Shown in pieces: positions 33,268-40,754 of a stretch of DNA of 64,000 nt; the stretch's first letter is position 1, and every line of letters begins with the position of its first letter. The stretch comes from Paenibacillus thalictri (GTDB lineage Bacteria > Bacillota > Bacilli > Paenibacillales > NBRC-103111): contig NZ_SIRE01000027.1 of NCBI RefSeq assembly GCF_004307995.1, positions 1 through 64,000 of the forward strand. The letters run 5' to 3'. The translations under genes were made by a program, and so were the position numbers. The notes under the pieces were generated by a model. It was given only the letters and a program-made list of their open reading frames with translations. It made no database searches and had not been told where the DNA came from.

Positions 33268-33666
33268 TTATTCAGCGGACCGCTCGCCGTTATCCTTATC
33301 TTTCGGCTGTTCGTACTTATAAGCTACATTCTTATCTGCATGCTCAAAGATGCCTGATTGAGGCGGAATTCCCTTCTCGAAGTAGTCCCGGTTTTCCGCG
33401 GAATGAAAGCCGATATCCTTAAAGGGATGCACCCAATCGTCCCCCGCCATAATGGACGGGTCCGTGTCTTCGGTCCAATTCTCGAGCGGAGAATCTTCCG
33501 ACTCGTAATCGTGATCGCCGATCACCACGCCGTATTGGTTGACAAAAGGGTTGCGCGGTCCGCGGCCTTTTTGAAATTGCGGAAGAAAGTTGATCTCAAA
33601 AGGATCCAGTTCGCTTGCGTCGTCTTGAAGTTCTATCTCGTTATCACGATCGTCACGCTTTTTCAC
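33268..33666 (-). CDS. acidic hydrophilic protein, unknown function
   Basis: A 132-residue, very acidic protein with no membrane segment or recognised domain. Aromatic and Asp/Glu-rich central part (DHDYESEDSPLENWTED, DDWVHPFKDIGFHS). GTG 33666 is the start because GGAGGAG lies five bases upstream. It follows the 44-residue gene by 32 bases, so the two form a unit. A spore or stress role is possible but not shown. Confidence 0.7.
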   Translation of the reverse strand: MKKRDDRDNEIELQDDASELDPFEINFLPQFQKGRGPRNPFVNQYGVVIGDHDYESEDSPLENWTEDTDPSIMAGDDWVHPFKDIGFHSAENRDYFEKGIPPQSGIFEHADKNVAYKYEQPKDKDNGERSAE

Positions 33667-33698
33667 GCTAACTCCTCCTCTCAGTGCTTCCACATGAG

Positions 33699-33833
33699 TT
33701 AATCCGCAGGGCGGTTGGGGCCGTTCAGCTTTTTGTCATAACCTTCCTTTAACGGGTCTGCCTGCTGGTTTTGCGAATGCTGCCGCTGCTGCCGGCTTTG
33801 CGCTTTGGACGCGGATTTGTTGTTTTCTTTCAT
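33699..33833 (-). CDS. 44-residue hydrophilic protein, SASP-like in character
   Basis: Translates as MKENNKSASKAQSRQQRQHS, then a tail ending LNGPNRPAD. It is rich in Gln, Asn, Ser, Lys and Arg. ATG 33833 follows AAGGAGAG, giving good support for translation. Composition and size recall minor small acid-soluble spore proteins, but no family was recognised. It probably shares a transcript with the acidic protein at 33268-33666 and follows the deacetylase gene. Confidence 0.65.
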   Translation of the reverse strand: MKENNKSASKAQSRQQRQHSQNQQADPLKEGYDKKLNGPNRPAD

Positions 33834-33868
33834 ACGCTCACTCTCCTTTTGTAATTGCTTCGCACTTA

Positions 33869-34972
33869 TTATGGCTGTAAAAATCGAAATGTAAACGAAT
33901 CGCGCTGCAGCACATCAAACGAGTAACCGTCTCTGCTCAGCTTCTCGATCACCGTCGGCAGTGCTTCCACCGTCGTTTTTTTGCGGGTGTTGTCATGCAT
34001 CAGCACGATAATCCGGCTTTTGCCGCGGCTGTTCTCCATAACGGAGTCGATAATCGCTTGCCGATCCTGCACCGGGGCGGCGGCATCTGTCGAGCTGACG
34101 TTCCAATCGAAGTATTGATATCCCTGGGATACCATTTCCCGGGTAATTTTTTTCATCACATTTCGACCGCCGGCCTTCCAGCTTAAATGATTATTCGAGC
34201 CTCCGGGGAAGCGGATAATGTCGGTATGAAATCCGACGGTCTCGAACAATAAATCGTCAAGCTTTTTCAAATCATCCTCAAAAGCTTCAACCGAGCCGTA
34301 AATCTGATTGTAGTTATGCGAAAATGTATGATTGCCGAGTTTGTGGCCGTCCTCGACAATTTTTTTGTACATCGCCTTGCCTTCGGCAGAATTGCTGCCA
34401 TTGACGAAAAAGGTCGCTTTGACGCCGTATTGTTTTAAAATATCCAGAATCGCCGGTGTACTGCCGGAAGGCCCGTCGTCAAAAGTCAGAAACGCCGTTT
34501 TGGGTCCCGATGCGCCTGAAAGCTCCTTGCTATCCGGCTGATCGCCGGATTTGCTTCGGCCATTCTCTTCGTCCACCGTTTCAGCAGAGGATGCAGTCCC
34601 ATTATGAGCTGCTAACGGGCCGCTTACGCCTCCATCGCCCGTCTCGCTCTCAAGGGAATGTGGTTCCAAGTTCCGCTGCGGTGCGCTGGGGGCTCTGGAG
34701 CTTATCCATACAGGGCCCAGTTCAGGCTCCTCCTCCATAGTACGGACTGTCCCGTCCAAACTTCCCGGCAAAGCCGCCTCTCCCCGCTCCTCTCCCTTTA
34801 GACCCATATCCGCCGTTATGCCTTGCTTGCCGTCCCGGGATTCAGCGGATGGCTGCCCGCTCCAGGGAACGGGAGCCGGTTTCTTGCAGCCGGCAAGCCC
34901 GGCGGCAGTGAGCAGCAGTGTCAACATAACACCCGTACCGGCGAGAATCCAACGCCTCTGCTTTACCTTCAT
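33869..34972 (-). CDS. polysaccharide deacetylase lipoprotein (NodB domain)
   Basis: A 367-residue carbohydrate esterase family 4 protein. Lipoprotein signal with lipobox TAAGLAGC, a low-complexity Ser/Gly/Glu linker (about 30-150), then a NodB domain (155-360). Catalytic motifs: FLTFDDGPSGS (Asp pair), NHTFSHN (His ligands), RFPGGSN, DWNVSS and IIVLMHDN. It probably removes acetyl groups from peptidoglycan GlcNAc (PgdA-like) or another cell-surface glycan. ATG follows AAGGGAGG. The long linker suits reach through the wall. Confidence 0.9.
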   Translation of the reverse strand: MKVKQRRWILAGTGVMLTLLLTAAGLAGCKKPAPVPWSGQPSAESRDGKQGITADMGLKGEERGEAALPGSLDGTVRTMEEEPELGPVWISSRAPSAPQRNLEPHSLESETGDGGVSGPLAAHNGTASSAETVDEENGRSKSGDQPDSKELSGASGPKTAFLTFDDGPSGSTPAILDILKQYGVKATFFVNGSNSAEGKAMYKKIVEDGHKLGNHTFSHNYNQIYGSVEAFEDDLKKLDDLLFETVGFHTDIIRFPGGSNNHLSWKAGGRNVMKKITREMVSQGYQYFDWNVSSTDAAAPVQDRQAIIDSVMENSRGKSRIIVLMHDNTRKKTTVEALPTVIEKLSRDGYSFDVLQRDSFTFRFLQP

Positions 34973-35080
34973 CGCCGTTCCTCCCTTCAGCCTGCCGGCT
35001 GCTTCTCAAATGGAATAGTACGCTTATTATGGCTGATCTTTCTGTACCGCTACCGTATAACCTTTTTCCACAATTGGCGC

Positions 35081-35112
35081 AAAAAGGCAGCCCTTTTCAG
35101 GACTGCCTTTGC
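35081..35112 (-). terminator. terminator of the Lia/Psp operon
   Basis: Stem AAGGCAGTCC / GGGCTGCCTT (one G-U pair) with a 6-base loop, followed on the minus strand by five T. It sits after the last pspA gene. Confidence 0.85.
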
Positions 35113-35136
35113 CATCATCTATATGAATACCCTCTG

Positions 35137-35802
35137 TTAGTTATTCAGCTTTTGCTTGAGCTGTTCGAGCTGCTCGTCGATTTTTTGCTGCTTGGCGGCG
35201 TCGACTTGATTATAGTTTGCGCTGCCTGTATAAGGCATGCGGGCAACATCGGCTTCCACTTCAAGCTGCATAATTTTTTCTTCCATGCGGCGGAAACCGC
35301 GAACCGCGCTGCCCCCTTCAATTCCGCTGTTTGTTGTCACTTCGGCCATTTGGCGTTTGGCTTTAGCTAATTGAGCGCGGGAGACCAATTCGCTGCGTTT
35401 GTTGCGCATTTGGTAGAAGGCGTCTTTCATTTCATGAAGCTGTTTGACGATTTCTTCCGCTTGAGCCTTAGCTTGTTCGTGCATATCGCGGTATTCGACG
35501 ATTTTTTGTTCGTAATACAGCTTTTGCTCCAGCGCCCCGCGAGCCGCGGCTTCTTGGCCGGATTTAAGCGCACCGGCTGCTTGATCTTCGGCTCTGGCCG
35601 CCAGCCGTACGGATTCCTCGAGGCGTTCCTTCAGCTTGCGTTCGCTGGCTATATGACGCGCTACCGTCACTTCAGCTTGTGCAATTTCTTCTTCCATATC
35701 ACGCAGGTATTGATTCAGCATCACAATCGGATCTTCCACTTTATCAAGCAACTCGTGCATCGATGCCTTCGTCATATCTTTCAGTCTTTTGAATACTCCC
35801 AT
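35137..35802 (-). CDS. PspA/IM30 family protein (copy 2 in operon)
   Basis: A 221-residue member of the PspA/LiaH/Vipp1 family of ESCRT-III-like membrane-repair proteins. Almost wholly helical, with coiled coils at about 25-150. The short N-terminal amphipathic helix (MGVFKRLKDMTKASMHELLDKVEDP) binds stressed membranes. It has a PspA-like rather than LiaH-like start. ATG 35802 follows GAGGAG. It ends the operon, five bases after the PspC gene. Confidence 0.92.
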   Translation of the reverse strand: MGVFKRLKDMTKASMHELLDKVEDPIVMLNQYLRDMEEEIAQAEVTVARHIASERKLKERLEESVRLAARAEDQAAGALKSGQEAAARGALEQKLYYEQKIVEYRDMHEQAKAQAEEIVKQLHEMKDAFYQMRNKRSELVSRAQLAKAKRQMAEVTTNSGIEGGSAVRGFRRMEEKIMQLEVEADVARMPYTGSANYNQVDAAKQQKIDEQLEQLKQKLNN

Positions 35803-35807
35803 TATAA

Positions 35808-36302
35808 TCACTTCTCCTCTTTATTATTGGTTTCGTTATTATTTTGTTTCTCGAATTGGGCCACTTTGGCGCGCAGTTCCTCGATTTCCTTCCACATTGC
35901 CTTTTTTTCGATGTCTTTCATCATATCATCTATATTCGAAGGGCCGGATGGAGCGGCGCCGCCAGTTTTCGGGCCTTGCTGATAATTCGTATATTCCGCA
36001 TCGCGGTAGTTCCGTTCGGGACGTTCGAATGTCGACCCTCCGTAGGAACGGCTCGGCCGGCCATAGCTATCGTATCCGTGAGCTCTGCCGAAACGGTCGT
36101 AAGTTTCATCTCCGTAAGGATCCTTGGGAATAACGATGCTTGCTAAAATGTAGATAAGAATGGGCGCTCCGCCAAGTACAAACGTAATGATGATGACAAG
36201 CACCCGGAGCACATTTGCATCCATGTTCATCCAATCTGCCAATCCGCCGCAGAGCCCTGTTATTTTCCGGTCTGTGCGCGAGCGATACAATCTGCTGCTC
36301 AT
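35808..36302 (-). CDS. PspC-domain membrane protein
   Basis: A 164-residue protein. The N-terminal PspC domain (LYRSRTDRKITGLCGGLADW, then a membrane helix at about 32-58) is followed by a Tyr/Arg/Gly-rich linker (65-120) and a C-terminal coiled coil (about 122-155). PspC domains sense envelope stress and recruit or release PspA. ATG overlaps the stop of the preceding PspA gene (ATGA), so translation is coupled. The coiled coil could contact the coiled coils of the adjacent PspA proteins. Confidence 0.9.
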   Translation of the reverse strand: MSSRLYRSRTDRKITGLCGGLADWMNMDANVLRVLVIIITFVLGGAPILIYILASIVIPKDPYGDETYDRFGRAHGYDSYGRPSRSYGGSTFERPERNYRDAEYTNYQQGPKTGGAAPSGPSNIDDMMKDIEKKAMWKEIEELRAKVAQFEKQNNNETNNKEEK

Positions 36303-36976
36303 CTTTTATAGCCCTCCTGTTCCAGTTTGCGCCTTAAATTCGCCAGTTCTTGTTCGACCGCATCCACCGCGGCGCCCGCATAACGCATCATTTCGCGTGT
36401 GCCGCTGCGTACTTCGCGCAGTGTCCGGGCGTGGGATTCCATATCGGACAACCGCTCATCGAGACGGTCGAACATTCTCGGTACGCCATAACCGCTGCCG
36501 GACGGGCGCACCCGCTCGTTCATCCGCTGCTGCAGCCTTACGGCTTCCAGCCTTGCCAGATAGTAGCCCCGTTTCGCAGCGACTTCGTCCAGATCCGCTT
36601 TCAGCTGTCTCAACTGATCCTCCAGATCGCGGATCGAGTACTGGCTTTCCTCGTACAACGCTTTGTAGTTGGCGCTTAATTCCTCTTGCTGCATTTTCTC
36701 CTGCAGAGCCAGACGCGCCACCTCGTCTTCACCGGCCCGCAAGGCCAACATGGCTTGCTGCTCACGCTTCTGCTTCATTTGGTCGGCCGTCAAATATTGC
36801 TGGCGGACCGATTGGGAATGCGCTAGGCATTGGGACAGCAGACGTTCTGTGGAGCGAATCTGTTCCGCTTGAGCCGCCAAATATTTATCGATCAGTCGCA
36901 CTGGATCCTCCGAGGATTCCAGCATTTCGTTCAGCGTCGCTACGCTGATGTCCCGCAATCTCTTACTTATGCTCAT
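36299..36976 (-). CDS. PspA/IM30 family protein (copy 1 in operon)
   Basis: A 225-residue, fully helical PspA-type protein, clearly diverged from copy 2 (N-terminus MSISKRLRDISVATLNEMLE, with the family signature SEDPVRLIDKYL). Central coiled coil about 35-150 and a C-terminal helical bundle. ATG 36976 follows GGTGG. It lies 44 bases after the LiaI-like gene and overlaps the PspC gene by four bases. Two paralogues in one operon may form mixed assemblies. Confidence 0.88.
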   Translation of the reverse strand: MSISKRLRDISVATLNEMLESSEDPVRLIDKYLAAQAEQIRSTERLLSQCLAHSQSVRQQYLTADQMKQKREQQAMLALRAGEDEVARLALQEKMQQEELSANYKALYEESQYSIRDLEDQLRQLKADLDEVAAKRGYYLARLEAVRLQQRMNERVRPSGSGYGVPRMFDRLDERLSDMESHARTLREVRSGTREMMRYAGAAVDAVEQELANLRRKLEQEGYKR

Positions 36977-37020
36977 CTCATCTACCACCTATCCCCTGAT
37001 TTTCTTCGTTATTTTCAAAA

Positions 37021-37314
37021 TTAATAGCTTCTATTGGAGTTCCGCTTTAAGAGATATACGCCGTAGCCAATCAAGCCAACTGCGATCAACAGGCCCGAAA
37101 GCTTGCCTAACAGAATTAACGCGCCCAGACCGCCGATAATGAGGCCAATCACTTTCTTGCCGTTAATGATTCCGAGATATCCGAGTCCAATCATTGCAAT
37201 CGGAATAAGATAACTCATCAAATGCCCGGTATGGAAGCCAAAGCCATTAATTACAACAAGTACGCCTACAAAGATCAGCAGAATCGCAAATCCCATTTTT
37301 CCATTCCATCTCAT
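37021..37314 (-). CDS. LiaI/LiaF-like small membrane protein
   Basis: A 97-residue protein with three to four membrane helices (FAILLIFVGVLVVING, YLIPIAMIGLGYLGIIN, VIGLIIGGLGALILLG, LLIAVGLIGYGVYLL), as in the N-terminal domain of LiaF and in LiaI. In the Lia system such proteins anchor the PspA-type partner at the membrane. ATG follows AAGGCGGTGAG. First gene of the stress operon; no histidine kinase or response regulator is nearby. Confidence 0.82.
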   Translation of the reverse strand: MRWNGKMGFAILLIFVGVLVVINGFGFHTGHLMSYLIPIAMIGLGYLGIINGKKVIGLIIGGLGALILLGKLSGLLIAVGLIGYGVYLLKRNSNRSY

Positions 37315-37397
37315 CTATGTACTCACCGCCTTTCACAGATTAGTTTTTTTGGATCGTGTTTTTTGCTTGTGTTGTTGCTGCGCTTGCTTATGTCTTT

Positions 37398-37403
37398 ATT
37401 CTA
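37398..37403 (-). promoter_or_regulatory. -10 element of the Lia/Psp operon
   Basis: Minus strand TAGAAT with a poor -35 (TTTTGA, 17 bp upstream). A weak -35 fits a promoter that needs an activator, such as a LiaR-type regulator. The predicted start site is about 75 bases before the LiaI-like gene. Confidence 0.4.
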
Positions 37404-37445
37404 GGGAAAATCGGGCTTCTTCAAAACGGACCTGCGGCGGTTTTT

Positions 37446-37462
37446 GGCACTAGACCTAAGAC
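37446..37462 (-). promoter_or_regulatory. candidate LiaR-type activator site
   Basis: Minus strand GTCTTAG-GT-CTAGTGCC partly resembles the CesR/LiaR/VraR-class operators (TCTHAG-ACTT-TAGTC as I recall the consensus), one base shorter in the middle. It is centred about 60 bases upstream of the predicted start site, where response regulators commonly bind. Low confidence. Confidence 0.3.
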
Positions 37463-37548
37463 GGGGGACAAGTCAGACCTCTGCCCGGTACTTCTTAAAC
37501 AGATGGCTCTATAGGAAGCTCTGCGGCCGTTACGGAAAAGGTTTTAAG

Positions 37549-37579
37549 AAAAACCGTCAGGGAAAACCACCCTGACGGT
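37549..37579 (-). terminator. terminator downstream of the methyltransferase genes
   Basis: Perfect 10-bp stem ACCGTCAGGG / CCCTGACGGT with a 7-base loop and a T run on the minus strand. It is about 315 bases after the methyltransferase stop. Between them (37580-37893) the frame stays open but no separate gene is convincing. Confidence 0.7.
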
Positions 37580-37893
37580 CCTTTTGGTTCGTGGAGCTAT
37601 TTTCGGCGCGTTGAATGGGGATGAGTATGGGACTCCAACCGCCAATTAAAATCATGTCCCTATGAACAGCTAAGTAGGTCGGACCCTGATTTTAAAAGCG
37701 GCCGCTTACGCTTTTACGCCCCATACGCATCCCTTTGGTCTACTCTGTGCTAGTTCGCCTCTTCCTGATGCTGCTGCAAGCTCAAATAACTCTGGCGCTT
37801 ATGAGCAGCGCGCAGCGCCCTCAAGTTCCCTCTTGTATGCCGCGGCCATTCCCAAACGGCTGCGGAGGCTGGATATATTCGATATAAAGAGGG

Positions 37894-38607
37894 TTAGCAG
37901 GACTTGCACCGCCACCATATCCCGGTATAGCTGGGCACGAAGGTCAATCGCTCCGCTCTAACGAGATCGGCCAAGTCCTGCCCGAAGAAAAACCGGGTCA
38001 GCCGCTCCGCCTCATCCGCCGAAGCGAAGCGGAAATCGCTTCTTACCCACATGTGCCGAAAGCCGTAATGCTGCTCCAATTCACGGTAATACGGCTGCAA
38101 AAAAGCCGGCGGCTGCGGTGCCGCAACGCCGGTACCCATCGTTTCTATAATGATGGCAACGCCGTCCTGCCGAAGCACGCGATTCAGCTCCTCCATCGCG
38201 CGGGAAAGCTGTTCCCGCCAGTCTGCCCTATTGCTGCTGGCGATATAACACAAGGTCCAGCCTGCAAGCACAATGTCGGCGCTCTCCGCAGGAAGCGGCA
38301 GCTCACGGTGATCGGCGACGGCAGCGCTGACATTGTGCACCCCCGCTTCGCTTAATTTGCGCTTGGCCAGCTCCAGCATCGGCTCCGCCCCATCAAGTAT
38401 CGCCAAGCTGCTAACCCAAGGCGCAATATGCCTGCTTAAGCGCCCTGTACCTGCGCCGAGCTCGGCCGCCGTTTTTCCCTGCCATTCCGCAAGCGGGCGA
38501 ATAGCCTTCAGCAGCGGTCCTACATCTTCCCGCTCGACAAGCTGCTCATACTCATTTTCTTGCTCCTCGTAAATCCGCTTGTGATCCGGCTCGTTTTTTT
38601 CTTCCAC
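37894..38607 (-). CDS. class I SAM-dependent methyltransferase
   Basis: A 237-residue methyltransferase. Motif I AAELGAGTGRLSRHIAPW (about 47-64) binds SAM, the acidic ribose ligand is in AILDGAEPML, and motif IV-V is ADIVLAGWTLCYIA, followed by LNRVLRQDGVAIIIETMGTG. The substrate is unknown. The GTG start at 38607 has GGGAGGG upstream. It lies 76 bases after the MerR-methyltransferase gene on the same strand, so the two methyltransferases are probably cotranscribed. Confidence 0.88.
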   Translation of the reverse strand: MEEKNEPDHKRIYEEQENEYEQLVEREDVGPLLKAIRPLAEWQGKTAAELGAGTGRLSRHIAPWVSSLAILDGAEPMLELAKRKLSEAGVHNVSAAVADHRELPLPAESADIVLAGWTLCYIASSNRADWREQLSRAMEELNRVLRQDGVAIIIETMGTGVAAPQPPAFLQPYYRELEQHYGFRHMWVRSDFRFASADEAERLTRFFFGQDLADLVRAERLTFVPSYTGIWWRCKSC

Positions 38608-38683
38608 GTCGAACCCTCCCGTCTATGATTGGACAGCATATGCGTCCCTGCCATTCATCATAAAGGCTCACGTGGCGTTAAAC

Positions 38684-39730
38684 TCAAGTGTTGGTTTTGA
38701 CTGCGTACACAATATGTGTCGCCCCCTCAACAGACTGCTGAATCGTCACATAACCCCAGGCTTGCAATATACTGACCAGCCGCTCTCTGACGGCCGGGTT
38801 CTCTTCATCTGCCCCGAAGGTTTCCGTCGTCCCCGCTCCGGTCCGAAGCCCGTCTTCTTCGTTCATAAAATCGACGATGCATAAACGTCCCCGCGGCTTC
38901 AGCACCCGGTCCATTTCCGCCAGCGCAAGAGGATGCTGGTCTCCGCTCAAATGATGCAGAGCAAAACTGCTGACCACAAAATCGTACTGGGCGTCAAAAC
39001 AAGGCAAAGCTAATAGGTTGCCTAGCCGTGTTGTCAATTCCGGCAGCTTGTCCCGGCAATGGCTTAGCATTCGCCGCGACTGGTCGACACCAACCATAGC
39101 CGCGCCTTTGCGTATGCACCGCCGGGCCAGCTCTCCCGTACCCGTGCCAACGTCCAGCCCCGCTTCGCCCGAACGAGGGCCGACCCATTGCACCGCCATC
39201 TCCAGTGCACGCTCGTACTCTTGTTCCGGAGGCACATGGCTGCGCAAATCGGGGCTCGTACTTCCGGGCAGCGCAGGCAGCCCGTCAAAGTTCCAACGGT
39301 CAATCCAGCGGCTCCGGCGCTCTTTTAATTCCCCTAAACTGTCCGTGAGCTTATGCAACTGCTGCCCCCAATGCAACCGGCTTGGGTCCGCTGCCGCGGC
39401 GTTCTCTTCAATGATCCGGTCCAGCGTACCGATCATCTCCTTAAGCTGCAGCCACTGCGAGAACATGGCCGAGCGCTGCAGCTCCAACAAATGTCTGACC
39501 TCGTCCGGATTGTCCTGTTCCATCTGGCCAAGCAGCCGGCCGATGTCCTCAAGTCTCATCCCAACCTCGCGCAGCGAAGCAATCGAAGCCAATCTCCACA
39601 CGTCGGATTCGCTGAATTCGCGGTAACCGCTATGCGGAAGCTTGCTGGGCGAGAGCAGCCCTTTTTCCTCGTAGAAACGGATTGTGCGCGGCGTCAGGCC
39701 CAGCCTTTGCGCCACTTCATGGATTTTCAA
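38684..39730 (-). CDS. MerR-type regulator fused to a SAM methyltransferase
   Basis: A 348-residue two-domain protein. Residues 1-70 are a MerR winged HTH (KIHEVAQRLGLTPRTIRFYEE, then SGYREFSESDVWRLASI). Residues 75-110 form the dimer helix. Residues about 140-345 are a class I methyltransferase with motif I GLDVGTGTGELARR at 191-204, acidic VGVDQS at 214-219, FVVSSFALHHL and a motif-V-like LKPRGRLCIVDF. Both halves look intact. The TTG start follows GGGGGAG. The methyltransferase may be catalytic or serve as a ligand-sensing domain. Upstream lies the palindrome at 39764-39778. Confidence 0.9.
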   Translation of the reverse strand: MKIHEVAQRLGLTPRTIRFYEEKGLLSPSKLPHSGYREFSESDVWRLASIASLREVGMRLEDIGRLLGQMEQDNPDEVRHLLELQRSAMFSQWLQLKEMIGTLDRIIEENAAAADPSRLHWGQQLHKLTDSLGELKERRSRWIDRWNFDGLPALPGSTSPDLRSHVPPEQEYERALEMAVQWVGPRSGEAGLDVGTGTGELARRCIRKGAAMVGVDQSRRMLSHCRDKLPELTTRLGNLLALPCFDAQYDFVVSSFALHHLSGDQHPLALAEMDRVLKPRGRLCIVDFMNEEDGLRTGAGTTETFGADEENPAVRERLVSILQAWGYVTIQQSVEGATHIVYAVKTNT

Positions 39731-39751
39731 ACCTCACTCCCCCTATGTACC

Positions 39752-39780
39752 TTGACGCTGCGGTATAGTTTAACTATAGC
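39752..39780 (+). promoter_or_regulatory. promoter toward the lipoprotein-MFS genes
   Basis: -35 TTGACG (39752-39757), 17-bp spacer, -10 TATAGC (39775-39780). Another TATAAT lies at 39816-39821 without a good -35. The palindrome 39764-39778 covers the spacer and -10. Confidence 0.45.
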
Positions 39781-39789
39781 CAAACTATA
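39764..39789. promoter_or_regulatory. operator with palindrome and extra half-site
   Basis: Perfect 15-bp palindrome TATAGTT-T-AACTATA (39764-39778) plus a further AACTATA half-site at 39783-39789, 11 bp downstream of the first. It lies in the divergent region between the MerR-methyltransferase gene and the lipoprotein gene, so the MerR domain is the natural candidate to bind it. Confidence 0.55.
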
Positions 39790-39969
39790 TGCTGATGGAA
39801 GAATTGCTTACTGTTTATAATACGTGAAGGAGAGTTTCAAGTCGCTCATACCTATAAAAACATCCTTTTCGCGAAAATTCCATTTTTTTCATGAACATGC
39901 TGAAACATTATTCGGGGAAGTCGCGTTTAATGTTTGTGCTGGTTTCAGGCGGAGAGGAAGCTGACCGAA

Positions 39970-40746
39970 ATGGTTCAAACCTGGATTCTGCTCGTCATCC
40001 TGCTGCTTAGCGGATGCCAGAGCGATCCCGAGCGGGCAATGTCCCATGGAGACTTATCTGTAAATGAAGTTGCTGAAGCGATTGCCGCGGAGAACATCCC
40101 GGTAGCTCCAAGCGCTGACAAATACAGCTGGCTTGCAGGAACTGCCCCTGCCGCATACCGATTAGGCGGCGAAGAGAAGCTTCTCGTATTCACATTCTCA
40201 GGCCCCCGAGTGCCGCATAAGGCCTACGAAGACTACGACAAGAGGACTTCGAGCGAAGAAAAGGCGCATATTGTCCTGTACCGCGTCAAAAACGCGCTGC
40301 TTCTGTACGTCCACCACGCTCCGGCGGACGGCGCCAAACCACCGCGCACCGAATATGGCTCACGCATAGAACGGGTGCTGGATAAGCTGCATGGCGACGA
40401 AGTAGAGGATGTCCACGGCAACATTGCGAACAAAACAAAGCTGGAAAGCTTTATTTCCCATATCCGCAGTTACACTCCCGATCGGATGCGCATTACACGC
40501 TTCACCATCGAAGGCGACCCGATTTTTTACGATATCGTGTATGACGGGAAACAGTACCTTCTCTCTATCGACAATTCCGAAGACGCTTTTGCCGGTTCGG
40601 ACAGCAAACAACCAAAGACCTATACATGTGGCGGTTTGGCCGAAACATCTGCCGAAGAAGTGACCCATTATGCATTAACCGCATGCTCCGGGTTCAGCGA
40701 ACCTTTCCCTCTCCTATCCATCCCGCATGCAATAATTAAGGAGTGA
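39970..40746 (+). CDS. lipoprotein of unknown function
   Basis: A 258-residue protein with a hydrophobic start and lipobox ILLLSGC, hence probably anchored outside the membrane. The mature part is hydrophilic, mixed alpha/beta, with a Cys near residue 222 and another near 239 (TYTCGG, ALTACSG) that could form a disulfide. No family recognised. ATG 39970 is used because the signal peptide begins there; a TTG at 39934 with a longer, basic N-terminus is a real alternative, and neither has a strong ribosome site. It is 8 bases before the MFS gene. Confidence 0.72.
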   Translation: MVQTWILLVILLLSGCQSDPERAMSHGDLSVNEVAEAIAAENIPVAPSADKYSWLAGTAPAAYRLGGEEKLLVFTFSGPRVPHKAYEDYDKRTSSEEKAHIVLYRVKNALLLYVHHAPADGAKPPRTEYGSRIERVLDKLHGDEVEDVHGNIANKTKLESFISHIRSYTPDRMRITRFTIEGDPIFYDIVYDGKQYLLSIDNSEDAFAGSDSKQPKTYTCGGLAETSAEEVTHYALTACSGFSEPFPLLSIPHAIIKE

Positions 40747-40754
40747 AATGATTG

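Noticed and set aside
36160..36948. A 262-codon plus-strand frame opposite the Psp genes
   Set aside because: Antisense to pspA-1 and pspC, both of which are clear; composition Pro/Arg/Ser-rich as expected for a shadow.
37720..37893. Open in-frame extension of about 48 codons after the methyltransferase stop
   Set aside because: About a 10 percent chance event; no start codon or ribosome site of its own, and no known readthrough context at the TAA.
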